A program made the position numbers and the translations under genes. Shown piece after piece: positions 8,035-16,483 of a DNA stretch of 64,000 nucleotides (position 1 is the stretch's first letter; each line of letters begins with the position of its first letter). The notes under the pieces are model-generated. The model had not been told where the DNA came from. It worked only from the letters and a program-made list of their open reading frames with translations, and made no database searches. Source of the stretch: Chryseobacterium cucumeris (lineage in GTDB: Bacteria > Bacteroidota > Bacteroidia > Flavobacteriales > Weeksellaceae); contig NZ_LUVZ01000002.1 in NCBI RefSeq assembly GCF_001593385.1, forward strand, positions 62,001 through 126,000. The letters run 5' to 3'.

Positions 8035-9357
8035 TTATTCGTTAAAATTCTTGTACTGATTGATTACGACATTTTTGGCTTTCAAATCGTGCATCATATT
8101 ATACAAACCAAAAAATGTACGGTTCAGATAAATAAAATGTTTCGAACCTCTGTTGGTATTCATTCCTTTCATATCGCTTATTTTAGCGTATTTCTGACCC
8201 AGATCTGCAATTTCCTGAAAAAACGATTCATCAGAAAAATCAAAAATTTCTGCGTTAAAAGGTCTTGTGAACAATTCCAGTAATTCGTAGAATAATTTGG
8301 TGAAAAATTCCTGTTCTTTAGCAGAATCATTAGAACTCAAAATCTCCAGATCGTATAATCTTTCTTTGTAAAATTCAGGATTATTCAGATTCTCAAGTTG
8401 AGCCAACTCAAAATAGGGTTTATAAAAGTCATTCGGGATTTCTTTGATACATCCGAAATCAATCACGAGCAGTTTTTTATCTTCTGAAACCAGGAAATTG
8501 CCTGGATGTGGGTCTGCGTGAACTTGTTTTAGGACGTGCATTTGGTACATATAGAAATCCCAGAGTGTCTGTCCGATTTTGTTCAAATCTTCCTGAGAAT
8601 TTTTCAATTTTGTGAATTCCGAGAAATGTTTTCCGTTCATCCAATCCATTGTGATGATTCTTTCGCAAGATAATTCAGGATAATATTTGGGAAAATCCAA
8701 ATTCGCAAGATGACTGCATTTTCTAGAAATTTCCTGACTTCTTTTCAGTTCAAGATCATAATCTGTTTCCTCAAACAATTTATTTTCTACTTCCTGAAAA
8801 TAAGATTCTGAACCTTCTTTCTGGATATTAAACATTTTCATCGCAATAGGTTTTACCATTTTCAAATCACTTGAAATGCTTTCTCTCACACCGGGATACT
8901 GAATTTTTACAGCAAAATTTTGACCATCTTTTTTCGCTTTATGAACCTGTCCGATACTTGCCGCGTTAACGGATTCATCCGTGAATTCATCAAATAGATC
9001 CTCCGGATTTTTTCCGAAATATTTTCTAAAAGTTTTCTTTACCAAAGCTCCCGAAAGCGGCGGAACAGAAAATTGCGACAAAGAAAATTTTTCAACATAA
9101 GCCTGCGGAAGAATGTTTTTCTCCATACTTAACATTTGGGCAACTTTCAAGGCTGAGCCTTTCAGTTCTTTCAGAGAATCGTAAATGTCGGTTGCGTTGT
9201 TTTCATTCAAAGCTTTTTTCGCTTCGCCCTCATCTTTATTTTTTGTGATTTTATTTCCGTAATATTTAATGTAATTAACACCGACTTTTGCTCCTGCTTT
9301 CAGCAAGCTGCTCGTTCGTTCCAGCTTTCCTGTTGGTATTTTATTGAGTGTTTTCAT
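8035..9357 (-). CDS. ABC1/AarF/UbiB-family atypical kinase
   Basis: This 440-residue protein-kinase-like-fold protein shows the family-specific motifs in order: a KxGQ-like segment (GSALKVAQMLS, with Ala in place of the usual Gly), the Ala-rich loop (NAASIGQVHKA), the VAIK-type Lys (FAVKIQYPGV), the catalytic loop (HADPHPGNF) and the metal-binding loop (IDFGC). UbiB/COQ8 relatives support quinone biosynthesis through ATPase activity. In Bacteroidetes the quinone would be menaquinone, but many homologues have other lipid roles. It sits 3 bases after the TetR gene and directly abuts DUF2256, inside the light/flavin cluster. Confidence 0.9.
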   Translation of the reverse strand: MKTLNKIPTGKLERTSSLLKAGAKVGVNYIKYYGNKITKNKDEGEAKKALNENNATDIYDSLKELKGSALKVAQMLSMEKNILPQAYVEKFSLSQFSVPPLSGALVKKTFRKYFGKNPEDLFDEFTDESVNAASIGQVHKAKKDGQNFAVKIQYPGVRESISSDLKMVKPIAMKMFNIQKEGSESYFQEVENKLFEETDYDLELKRSQEISRKCSHLANLDFPKYYPELSCERIITMDWMNGKHFSEFTKLKNSQEDLNKIGQTLWDFYMYQMHVLKQVHADPHPGNFLVSEDKKLLVIDFGCIKEIPNDFYKPYFELAQLENLNNPEFYKERLYDLEILSSNDSAKEQEFFTKLFYELLELFTRPFNAEIFDFSDESFFQEIADLGQKYAKISDMKGMNTNRGSKHFIYLNRTFFGLYNMMHDLKAKNVVINQYKNFNE

Positions 9358-9360
9358 CTG

Positions 9361-10017
9361 CTATTTTTTAAATTTTTCTTTAAATAAAAACTTTCCGAGG
9401 TCAACTATTTTTCTCAAAGGTTCGTTTTCCATCAGTTCAAATCCTGTGTCAATTGTTTTTTCGATGAAAATATCCGTCTTTTCGAATGATGGAGATGTAT
9501 CTTTTTTCCAAAATTCGATGGCGGAAACCAAATGAATCCACAACGCTTCTTCACGAGCTTTTTCGTGGAAATTTTTCAAATCATCTTTCGCTTTTTGAAT
9601 CATTTCCCAATCATTAAAATCAAGAGTTTTGACGAATTGTCGATGCGTTTCCTTAAGCTGATTTGAAATTTTTGCCAAGTGTAATTTGTCATTCCCCAAG
9701 ATCATCAGAACCAAAGAACGGTTCATCGTCATATTTTCAAAAAAGATAAAATAGACATTCAACAGTTTTTCTTTTGAAGTAATTTCATCAGAATTGTTAA
9801 TTTCCGAAGCTAACTCTACAGATTTATCAAAAAGATTGACCAACATTGATTTTTCTATCTGTTCAAAGCTTGAGAAGTAATCGTAAAAGTCTTTTTCTTC
9901 GAATTCATTGTCTTTTGCGAAACGGTAAATGTTTTTTGGTCTTTCGCCGTGATTCAAAAGGTAGTCACTGTACAATTCAAATATTTTATCTTCCGTAATT
10001 ATATTTTTTGGTTCCAT
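9361..10017 (-). CDS. TetR-family transcriptional regulator
   Basis: The product has 218 residues. A three-helix N-terminal DNA-binding region (about residues 8-55: KIFELYSDYLLNHGERPKNIYRFA, then FYDYFSSFEQIEKSML) is followed by an all-helical ligand or dimerisation domain typical of TetR proteins. It is the first gene of the minus-strand light cluster and is divergent from ribA. The 97-base intergenic region contains a palindrome (TAGTAA-N6-TTACTA at 10043-10060) that is a natural candidate for its operator. It probably controls both its own operon and ribA. The ligand is unknown. Confidence 0.8.
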   Translation of the reverse strand: MEPKNIITEDKIFELYSDYLLNHGERPKNIYRFAKDNEFEEKDFYDYFSSFEQIEKSMLVNLFDKSVELASEINNSDEITSKEKLLNVYFIFFENMTMNRSLVLMILGNDKLHLAKISNQLKETHRQFVKTLDFNDWEMIQKAKDDLKNFHEKAREEALWIHLVSAIEFWKKDTSPSFEKTDIFIEKTIDTGFELMENEPLRKIVDLGKFLFKEKFKK

Positions 10018-10042
10018 TATTGATTTTATTTATCAACAAATT

Positions 10043-10060
10043 TAGTAATTAATTTTACTA
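10043..10060. promoter_or_regulatory. Inverted repeat, candidate TetR operator
   Basis: The sequence TAGTAATTAATTTTACTA consists of two 6-base arms separated by 6 bases. It lies in the only divergent promoter region of the light/flavin island, just upstream of the putative ribA -7 element. A related half site (TTGTACTA) occurs at 10083-10090. Operator function is inferred from position and symmetry. Confidence 0.45.
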
Positions 10061-10077
10061 CTTAAATAAATTAAGTA

Positions 10078-10085
10078 TAAATTTG
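10078..10085 (+). promoter_or_regulatory. Putative Bacteroidetes -7 promoter element for ribA
   Basis: TAAATTTG fits the TAnnTTTG -7 consensus of Bacteroidetes and is 29 bases before the ribA start. No clear -33 TTG is present; that region is occupied by the inverted repeat, which would suit repression. Confidence 0.45.
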
Positions 10086-10114
10086 TACTATAACAATAAT
10101 TCAAAATATAACTA

Positions 10115-10705
10115 ATGCTTACAATACAGGCTCAATCTAATGTACCGACCGATTTTGGAATGTTTACCGTCTATGCATTTTCTGAAAATGAAAATGACTG
10201 GTGTCCACATTTGGTGTGGGTGGCTGAAAAAACAGATTTTAATGAAGTTGTTAATGTTCGTTTCCATTCGGAGTGCATTACCGGAGAAGTTTTCCATTCG
10301 AGGAAATGTGAATGCGGACAACAACTGGATGCGGCAATGAAATTTATGTCGGAAAACGGAGGAATGATTATTTATCTCAGACAGGAAGGCAGAAATATTG
10401 GAATCATCAATAAATTAAAGGCTTATGCTCTTCAGGAACAAGGTTTTGATACGGTAGAAGCAAATTTGAGATTAGGTTTGCCGGCAGATGGTAGAAGTTT
10501 TGATGTTGCAATCGAGATGCTGAAAATGCTGGAAATTTCTAAAGTTAATTTATTGACCAATAATCCTGAAAAATTGAAAGCTTTCAACAACAGCGGGATT
10601 TTGCTCAATAAAAGAATTCCTTTGGAAATTGAATCTAATTCAGTCAATGCGTCGTATCTTACAACAAAGAAGGATTATTTTGGGCATCTCTTCGAAAAAC
10701 TTTAA
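10115..10705 (+). CDS. ribA: GTP cyclohydrolase II
   Basis: This is a stand-alone GTP cyclohydrolase II of 196 residues, which opens GTP to the pyrimidine that starts riboflavin synthesis. The zinc ligands are C54, C65 and C67 (SECITGEVFHSRKCECG). The following segment LRQEGRNIGIINK and the GLPADGRSF motif belong to the active site. No RibB (DHBP synthase) domain is fused, unlike the bifunctional RibBA used for general riboflavin synthesis in many bacteria. It is divergent from the TetR/cryptochrome operon, so it may supply extra flavin for the FAD-binding photolyases and, through the lumazine precursor, their antenna. That role is inference. Confidence 0.93.
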   Translation: MLTIQAQSNVPTDFGMFTVYAFSENENDWCPHLVWVAEKTDFNEVVNVRFHSECITGEVFHSRKCECGQQLDAAMKFMSENGGMIIYLRQEGRNIGIINKLKAYALQEQGFDTVEANLRLGLPADGRSFDVAIEMLKMLEISKVNLLTNNPEKLKAFNNSGILLNKRIPLEIESNSVNASYLTTKKDYFGHLFEKL

Positions 10706-10758
10706 GTTACATTGAAAATTCAAAGAAAAATTCTTTAACTGATTCAAAATTAATTCTC

Positions 10759-12192
10759 ATGAAAAAGATTTTATTAACGGGAGCAACAGGTTACATCGGT
10801 AAAAGGATGATGAGTGTGATTACAGAGCAAGGCTACAAAGTGGTGTGCTGCTGCCGAGATATCTGCCGATTTTCCAGACCTGCCGGGATCAATGATGATT
10901 TGATAGAAGTCATTGAAGTTGATTTCCTGAGAGAGGAAACTTTGAAGAATATTCCGGAGGATATTTCAGGGGCATATTATCTGATGCATTCTATGAGTGC
11001 GAATGGTGATTACGAAGAATCGGAGAAAATCTGTGCTCAGAATTTTGTTTCAGCAATTGAAAAAACGGCGTGCAAACATATTATCTATCTGTCAGGATTA
11101 GTCAATCAGAAAGAATTATCAAAGCATTTGAATTCAAGATTTAATGTAGAAAAGATTTTAATTGAGTCTAAAATTCCAACAACGGTTTTACGAGCTGGGA
11201 TCATCATCGGTTCTGGAAGTGCATCATTTGAGATCATTAGAGATTTGGTTGAAAAATTACCGGTCATGATTACGCCAAAATGGCTCAATACGAAATGTCA
11301 GCCCATAGGAATTGCAAATGTTTTGGATTTTCTAATTTTTACTTTATTCAAAAAAGAAACTTACCGTAAAAGTTTTGACATCGGTTGTGAAGATGTCTTG
11401 ACTTACAAAGAAATATTGCTGGGTTTTGCGAAAATCAGAGGTTTGAAAAGAACTATTATCACATTGCCGGTAATGACTCCGAAACTGTCTTCGTATTGGT
11501 TATATTTCATCACTTCAACCACTTACAGTCTGGCAAGTTCGCTCGTCGGAAGTATGAAAATTGAGGTGGTTTGTAACAATGAAAGTTTATCAGAGATTAA
11601 AAAAATAACTGGAGTTCAACCATTTTCTTACGAGCAGGCTTTGGAGAGAACGATGGCAAAGATTCAGGCCAACGAAATACTTTCCAGTTGGAAAGACAGC
11701 TTTATAAGCAGCAGAAATGATTCTTCCCTGAAGGAATTTATTGAAGTTCCGCATTTTGGCTGTTTTAAAGACGTTCGAAGTGAAAAATATGACGACCGTG
11801 AAAAATGTCTCGACCGTGTTTTTGGTTTGGGCGGCAAAAATGGATGGTACGGACAAAACCTTTGGAAAATCCGGGGTTATATGGATGTATTGGTTGGCGG
11901 TCCGGGGCTCAGAAGAGGAAGAACGCACCCGGTAGAGCTTCACGAAGGAGATGCTTTGGATTTTTGGCGCGTACTTTATGCTGATAGGGAAGAAGGGAAA
12001 TTGATTCTTATTGCTGAAATGAAACTGCCTGGAGAGGCGTGGCTGATGTTCAAATTATACAAAGGAAAGCTCTGGCAGAAAGCAGTTTTCCGACCAAAAG
12101 GATTGTGGGGAAGATTATATTGGTATTCTGTATTGCCTTTTCACGGATTTATTTTTAAAGGAATGGTGATAAAATTGGCTGCTGGCCATTAA
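10759..12192 (+). CDS. NAD(P)-binding SDR fused to DUF2867 domain
   Basis: The protein of 477 residues has an N-terminal atypical SDR domain with the nucleotide loop TGATGYIGKRMM (residues 7-18) and a YLSGLV strand. A DUF2867 domain follows at about 320-477, seen in GKNGWYGQNLWKIRGYMD, HPVELHEGDALDFWRV and FKLYKGKLWQKAVFRPKGLWG. The family is common and of unknown substrate; members are annotated as NAD-dependent epimerase-like proteins. It starts 53 bases after ribA on the same strand and probably belongs to the same transcription unit, opposite the cryptochrome operon. A redox role linked to light or oxidative stress is an inference from this setting. Confidence 0.88.
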   Translation: MKKILLTGATGYIGKRMMSVITEQGYKVVCCCRDICRFSRPAGINDDLIEVIEVDFLREETLKNIPEDISGAYYLMHSMSANGDYEESEKICAQNFVSAIEKTACKHIIYLSGLVNQKELSKHLNSRFNVEKILIESKIPTTVLRAGIIIGSGSASFEIIRDLVEKLPVMITPKWLNTKCQPIGIANVLDFLIFTLFKKETYRKSFDIGCEDVLTYKEILLGFAKIRGLKRTIITLPVMTPKLSSYWLYFITSTTYSLASSLVGSMKIEVVCNNESLSEIKKITGVQPFSYEQALERTMAKIQANEILSSWKDSFISSRNDSSLKEFIEVPHFGCFKDVRSEKYDDREKCLDRVFGLGGKNGWYGQNLWKIRGYMDVLVGGPGLRRGRTHPVELHEGDALDFWRVLYADREEGKLILIAEMKLPGEAWLMFKLYKGKLWQKAVFRPKGLWGRLYWYSVLPFHGFIFKGMVIKLAAGH

Positions 12193-12474
12193 TGAGTTTA
12201 ATTCATGAAAAATCTTTTGAACACAGGAAACGTAGCTTTTAGCAAAGTCCTATATGATAGTGTTATTGAAGGTAAATTAACATCCCGAATTAAATAAAGA
12301 CTTTTAAGAATATCATCTAATTGGTGCAGAAAAGTGTATAGTTCCTATTCTTTAGTTATGATATACTTAAATGAAACGGATTTTATTTTTCTGACCTCAT
12401 ATTACTGCCATTTCTTATTTTCTTAAAATAGATTCACTAAAACAATAAAAATCCTAATCTGGCTTATTTTGGAA
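12193..12474. other. Intergenic stretch, no supported gene
   Basis: Apart from the tRNA terminator that follows, the region holds only a 30-codon frame at 12205-12297 (MKNLLNTGNVAFSKVLYDSV...). It reads like a protein fragment but is too short to assign. The rest is AT-rich with several stops in all frames. Confidence 0.5.
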
Positions 12475-12510
12475 TAAAAAAATGGCCCAATTTGGATTAA
12501 ATTGAGCCAT
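12475..12510 (-). terminator. Rho-independent terminator of tRNA-Arg
   Basis: On the minus strand a 12-base-pair stem (ATGGCcCAATTT against AAATTGaGCCAT, one mismatch) with a 5-base loop is followed by a run of T. It lies 11 bases downstream of the tRNA. Confidence 0.75.
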
Positions 12511-12521
12511 TTGGATGTTTG

Positions 12522-12595
12522 TGACCTCGACAGGATTCAAACCTGTAACCTTCTGAGCCGTAATCAGATGCGCTATTCAGTTGCGCCACGAGGCC
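12522..12595 (-). tRNA. tRNA-Arg (anticodon ACG)
   Basis: The minus strand folds into a full 74-base cloverleaf: acceptor GGCCTCG with CGAGGTC, D arm GCGC...GCGC, anticodon arm TCTGA-TTACGGC-TCAGA, and T arm ACAGG-TTTGAAT-CCTGT. The anticodon is ACG, which reads CGN arginine codons after deamination of A34 by TadA. CCA is not encoded. I see no attachment-site duplication or integrase next to it. Confidence 0.95.
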
Positions 12596-12654
12596 GTTTG
12601 TTATCTTGTTGTTTAACGGTTGCAAATATACCACTTTTTTCCGTTCTTTGAAAC

Positions 12655-13701
12655 ATGAAAAAGAAAATTTTACTTTTATTTACGGTATTTTCGCTAATTG
12701 CCTGTAAAAGAGAATCAAAAATTTCGTCCTCAGATTGGACAAATATCTCAAATCGTACCCAATACAAGGAACAGGACGGAAACCTGGAGTTGAAATCGGG
12801 GAATTTTACTTATAATTTTAAGCAGAATCAAACTCCTTTCAAGAAAATAATCCTACTGAATGCAAGTATGGCAGGGTATATTTCAGAGCTTGGAGCAGAA
12901 AATGTAATCATAGGAGTTTCCAGTCCGGAGTATATTTTTTCAGATAAAATTCAAAATCTGATTAAAGAAGGAAAAATCCAGAATGTAGGGAGCGAACAGA
13001 AATATGATGTGGAAAAGATCATCGCTATGAAACCGGATGCTATTTTTACCAATCATATCGCAAGTTTTGACAATGCGTATGAGCTTTTAAAGAATAACGG
13101 CATTCAGGTAATATTTCTGGATGAATACATGGAGCAGAAACCTTTGGAAAAAACGGCTTATATCAAACTTTTCGGAGAGCTTTTAGGAAAAGAAAAAGAG
13201 GCAGAAGCTAAATATCAGGAAGTGGAGAAAAACTATAGTGATCTGAAACAGCTTGCGTCAAAAGCAAAAGAAAAACCTGTGGTGCTTGCTAATGAAATGT
13301 ATGGAGACGTTTGGTATCTTCCGGGAGGAAATACTTCTGTGGCTCATTATATTTCGGATGCCAATGCGAATTATATCATGAAGGATAATAAAGATGAAAA
13401 AGCTTTGACAATGAGCTTTGAGGAAGTATATGCGAAAGCAGGAGGCGTTCAGTACTGGGTAAATGCAGGAAGTCATACTTCGAAAAAAGAAATGCTGGGT
13501 ATGAATCCTTTCTATGGAAAGCTGGATGTATTCAATAAAGGAAAGATCTATACCATTGCAGGAAAAGAAAAACTGAAAGCGAATGATTTCTTTGAAAGCG
13601 GTGTGGTGAGAGCAGATTTGATTCTTAAAGATTATATAAAGATCTTTCATCCTGAACTTTTACCTAATTATCACCTTACTTACATGAAAGAATTGCAGTA
13701 A
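12655..13701 (+). CDS. Metal-chelate (siderophore/cobalamin type) ABC transporter substrate-binding lipoprotein
   Basis: This 348-residue protein has a lipoprotein signal (FSLIAC, Cys17) and a periplasmic-binding fold of the TroA/FecB-BtuF class: ILLNASMAGYISELGAENVIIGVS, then YDVEKIIAMKPDAIFTNHI and the C-terminal FFESGVVRADLILKDYIKI. Such proteins bind Fe-siderophore, haem or vitamin B12 and deliver them to a FecCD/BtuCD permease. In this window no permease or ATPase follows; the next gene is a peptidoglycan transglycosylase. The transporter partners must be elsewhere, or the lipoprotein has an independent role. The ligand cannot be read from the sequence. Confidence 0.88.
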   Translation: MKKKILLLFTVFSLIACKRESKISSSDWTNISNRTQYKEQDGNLELKSGNFTYNFKQNQTPFKKIILLNASMAGYISELGAENVIIGVSSPEYIFSDKIQNLIKEGKIQNVGSEQKYDVEKIIAMKPDAIFTNHIASFDNAYELLKNNGIQVIFLDEYMEQKPLEKTAYIKLFGELLGKEKEAEAKYQEVEKNYSDLKQLASKAKEKPVVLANEMYGDVWYLPGGNTSVAHYISDANANYIMKDNKDEKALTMSFEEVYAKAGGVQYWVNAGSHTSKKEMLGMNPFYGKLDVFNKGKIYTIAGKEKLKANDFFESGVVRADLILKDYIKIFHPELLPNYHLTYMKELQ

Positions 13702-13744
13702 CTCATACTATTTGCTTATTTTTGCCTTTCCTTTTTATCAAGTT

Positions 13745-14389
13745 ATGTGGAAAAAAATTAAACAGCTTATCTTCATCATTCTTATTTTGAATGTAGTTTT
13801 TATCATCTGGGGTAGATTCTTTAATCCACCCATTACTCTTACCCAGATAGGAGGACTTTTTGAATATGGAAAACTGCATAGGGATTATATTTCCTATGAC
13901 GAAATGGGAAATAATGTGAAAAAAGCCGTAATTGCTTCTGAAGATCAGAAGTTCTTTGATCACGACGGCTTCGATTATACAGCAATCGAAAAAGCCATGA
14001 AATATAATGAGAAAGGCAAAAAAATAAGAGGAGGAAGTACTATTTCCCAGCAAACAGCGAAGAATGTTTTTCTTTGGCAGGGCAGAAGCTGGGTAAGAAA
14101 AGGACTGGAAGCAGTGTATACTTTCATCATCGAAAAAGTTTGGACAAAAGATATTATCCTTGAAAGATACCTGAATTCCATAGAAATGGGGCAAGGTGTA
14201 TTTGGAGTAGAAGCCGCTGCTCAATATTATTTTGGAAAATCATCCAAAGACTTAAGTACCTCAGATGCAGCCTGGATTGCTGCTGTATTGCCTAATCCAA
14301 AAAAGTATGATCCTAAAAATCCATCACCCTATTTAAGGAAGAAACATAATTGGATCATGAGACAGATGAGGAATGTGACTTTGAAATAG
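13745..14389 (+). CDS. mtgA: Monofunctional peptidoglycan transglycosylase
   Basis: The product has 214 residues, with an N-terminal membrane anchor (LIFIILILNVVFIIW) and a GT51 glycosyltransferase domain. The active-site signature is present: AVIASEDQKFFDHDGFD with the catalytic Glu, GGSTISQQTAKN, then the second acidic helix (KDIILERYLNSIEMGQG) and AAWIAAVLPNPKKY. It polymerises lipid II into glycan strands outside the inner membrane and lacks the transpeptidase domain of class A PBPs. The ATG at 13745 is chosen because the upstream alternative at 13712 would put a non-typical segment before the anchor. It follows the binding-protein gene by 43 bases. Confidence 0.93.
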   Translation: MWKKIKQLIFIILILNVVFIIWGRFFNPPITLTQIGGLFEYGKLHRDYISYDEMGNNVKKAVIASEDQKFFDHDGFDYTAIEKAMKYNEKGKKIRGGSTISQQTAKNVFLWQGRSWVRKGLEAVYTFIIEKVWTKDIILERYLNSIEMGQGVFGVEAAAQYYFGKSSKDLSTSDAAWIAAVLPNPKKYDPKNPSPYLRKKHNWIMRQMRNVTLK

Positions 14390-14402
14390 TATCTTTGTAC
14401 TA

Positions 14403-16433
14403 ATGAAATTCTTTAATTCCAGCACAAATTTTGAGTCAGTTCTTAAAAAATATTTTTCTTTTAAGAACGAAACTCTTTCTTTAGAACCTTTTGCAGAGTT
14501 TTTAGAGACGATAAAAGAGGCCGACTTTACAGATGTGCTCAATTTTTTCAGAAGCAATCCTAATTTTGCTGAGAACTTTAAATATTATATCCACAATATT
14601 TTTAGAGGAAGACCTTTCAACCTTTCACTGACGGAAGCGAATATTCTTTCAGAAAATGCCTTCTTTCCGGAGCTTAAAAAAAGAATACTGAACAAGGTTC
14701 TGCCACCCGTTGAAAACGAAAATACGGTATGGTACATGATCGATAACGTCAGTATGAGGCCTAAAAAGGATTTAAAATATCTGCATAATCTTCCTGAAAA
14801 CGAGATCAATGAATTTTTAAATATGATGGGAGCTGCGGATTTTATTATCCGCCCTAACGTTAAAAAAGAACTTATTTTCTCTATGAACATCCTTTCCTGG
14901 AGGGTAACAGGAATGGCGATGGAAGTGGAAGTGGTGAGAATGGCCCCTCAATACAGAAATCTGGATAATCCGTTTCTTGCCCTTCAGAATGAGCTGGAAA
15001 CATTGGCCGATGATTTGGTTAAAGATCCTGAATTACAACTGCATTCAAAAGACAGCAGATATAAGCAGATCAAAATCTACGCAGAACAATGCCAGGAGTT
15101 TGTGAATATTGCTTTTAAAAATTCTGCCAAATATGGTATTTCCGGGAAGATTAATCAATCTCTGTTAAAAATCCGTCAACAAACTGAAAGAATATATGAA
15201 ATCGTTCAGTTATTGGTTATTGATACAGATGAAGATGTTCAGATAAAATCCAAGCAGTTGATTTTTAATATTCTGAATTATAAATCTCACAAAAATAATA
15301 TTTCAGATCTTATCAACGACAGCACGAGGTTGATCTCACACCTTATTACCAATCACACTGCAGAAACCGGCACGCATTATATAACTTCTACCCGGAAGGA
15401 ATATATGACCATGTTCTACAAAGCGAGTGGTGGTGGTATTATCGTAGGAGCCCTTTGTGTTCTGAAAATGCTTTATGGATACATCCCGGGAAGTGATTTT
15501 TCACATGCCTTTCTGTATTCCATGAACTATGCGATGGGATTTGTGATGATTTATCTGATGGGTTTTACACTTGCTACAAAGCAGCCGGCTATGACTGCTG
15601 CAACGATGACAAAAGTATTATCTGAAGAAGGAAATGCCCAAAGAAATAATACGGAATTTGCCCATTTGGTATCCAAGTTGTTTAGAAGCCAGTTCATTGC
15701 CTTTGTAGGAAATGTATTGCTTGCTTTTCCGGTAGCGCTTGCCATTATTTACGGATTGGATGTGTTTTTCTCACAAAATCTTGCTGTAGAGCGCTCTGAT
15801 AAACTGTTAAAAGACCTTGATCCTTTTAAATCAAAAGCTATTCTGCACGCCAGCATTGCCGGATTCTATCTTTTTATTTCCGGGATTATTTCTGGAAATA
15901 TCGGGAACAATTCTGTGTTTTATCAGATACCGGAGAGAATTGCCAAAAACCTTTCCATCAGAAGCTTTTTTGGAAAGAAATTTGCGAAAGGACTTTCAAA
16001 ATATTATGCTAAAAACTGGCCGGGAATCATTTCCAATTTCTGGTTTGGGGTTTTCCTTGGAGCAACTGCTCCGGTCGGAATGTTTTTCGGACTGGATCTG
16101 GATATCAGACACATTACTTTTGCAGCCGGAAACTTTGCTTTAGGGTTATATGGAAAAGATTTCTCTGTAGATTCCTATACATTCTGGATGTCTTTTGTAA
16201 CGGTATTCCTGATTGGTTTCTTCAACTTTCTGGTAAGTTTCAGTTTATCGATGTTCCTGGCATTTAGGTCAAGAAAAATGAATTTCGGACAGGTAAGTGA
16301 GATCTATAAAGAGATTTTCAGATACTTTACGAAACATCCGCTGAAATTCTTCCTGCCGCTTAGCTCTGGTCTGGACAAGAAAGCAGACGATTTGATGAGC
16401 AGTACCATTTCTAATAAATCAGAAGAACATTAA
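14403..16433 (+). CDS. SpecificRecomb-family (Gcr-like) multispanning membrane protein
   Basis: This protein of 676 residues belongs to the family catalogued as 'site-specific recombinase' (PF10136, Gcr-like). About 330 residues of soluble, helical N-terminus are followed by the family core (TGTHYITSTRKEYMTMFYKA) and about six or more membrane segments (for example GGIIVGALCVLKMLYG, FIAFVGNVLLAFPVALAIIY, FLIGFFNFLVSFSLSMFLAF). None of the tyrosine- or serine-recombinase catalytic motifs is visible, and a polytopic membrane protein is an unlikely recombinase, so the family name should not be taken as function. It starts 13 bases after mtgA and may be co-transcribed with it; an envelope role is possible. 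Confidence 0.88.
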   Translation: MKFFNSSTNFESVLKKYFSFKNETLSLEPFAEFLETIKEADFTDVLNFFRSNPNFAENFKYYIHNIFRGRPFNLSLTEANILSENAFFPELKKRILNKVLPPVENENTVWYMIDNVSMRPKKDLKYLHNLPENEINEFLNMMGAADFIIRPNVKKELIFSMNILSWRVTGMAMEVEVVRMAPQYRNLDNPFLALQNELETLADDLVKDPELQLHSKDSRYKQIKIYAEQCQEFVNIAFKNSAKYGISGKINQSLLKIRQQTERIYEIVQLLVIDTDEDVQIKSKQLIFNILNYKSHKNNISDLINDSTRLISHLITNHTAETGTHYITSTRKEYMTMFYKASGGGIIVGALCVLKMLYGYIPGSDFSHAFLYSMNYAMGFVMIYLMGFTLATKQPAMTAATMTKVLSEEGNAQRNNTEFAHLVSKLFRSQFIAFVGNVLLAFPVALAIIYGLDVFFSQNLAVERSDKLLKDLDPFKSKAILHASIAGFYLFISGIISGNIGNNSVFYQIPERIAKNLSIRSFFGKKFAKGLSKYYAKNWPGIISNFWFGVFLGATAPVGMFFGLDLDIRHITFAAGNFALGLYGKDFSVDSYTFWMSFVTVFLIGFFNFLVSFSLSMFLAFRSRKMNFGQVSEIYKEIFRYFTKHPLKFFLPLSSGLDKKADDLMSSTISNKSEEH

Positions 16434-16440
16434 TATCATA

Positions 16441-16468
16441 AAAAATGCTACCCTCGGGTAGCATTTTT
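16441..16468. terminator. Bidirectional terminator hairpin
   Basis: A perfect 13-base-pair stem (AAAAATGCTACCC / GGGTAGCATTTTT) with a 2-base loop and A/T tracts on both sides lies between the convergent ends of the SpecificRecomb gene and the small peptide gene, so it can serve both. Confidence 0.85.
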
Positions 16469-16483
16469 CTATTGTTATAGCTA

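Noticed and set aside
12522..12595. tRNA-Arg as an integration site of a mobile island
   Set aside because: No integrase, no repeated 3' tRNA fragment and no change in gene content on either side was seen.
13703..14224. A 173-codon minus-strand frame opposite mtgA
   Set aside because: It is antisense to the active-site region of a well-supported GT51 enzyme and has no family features.
14403..16433. Annotation of the 676-residue protein as a DNA site-specific recombinase
   Set aside because: The family carries that name, but the protein is a multispanning membrane protein and no catalytic Tyr/Arg or Ser recombinase motif is visible. I keep the family name only.
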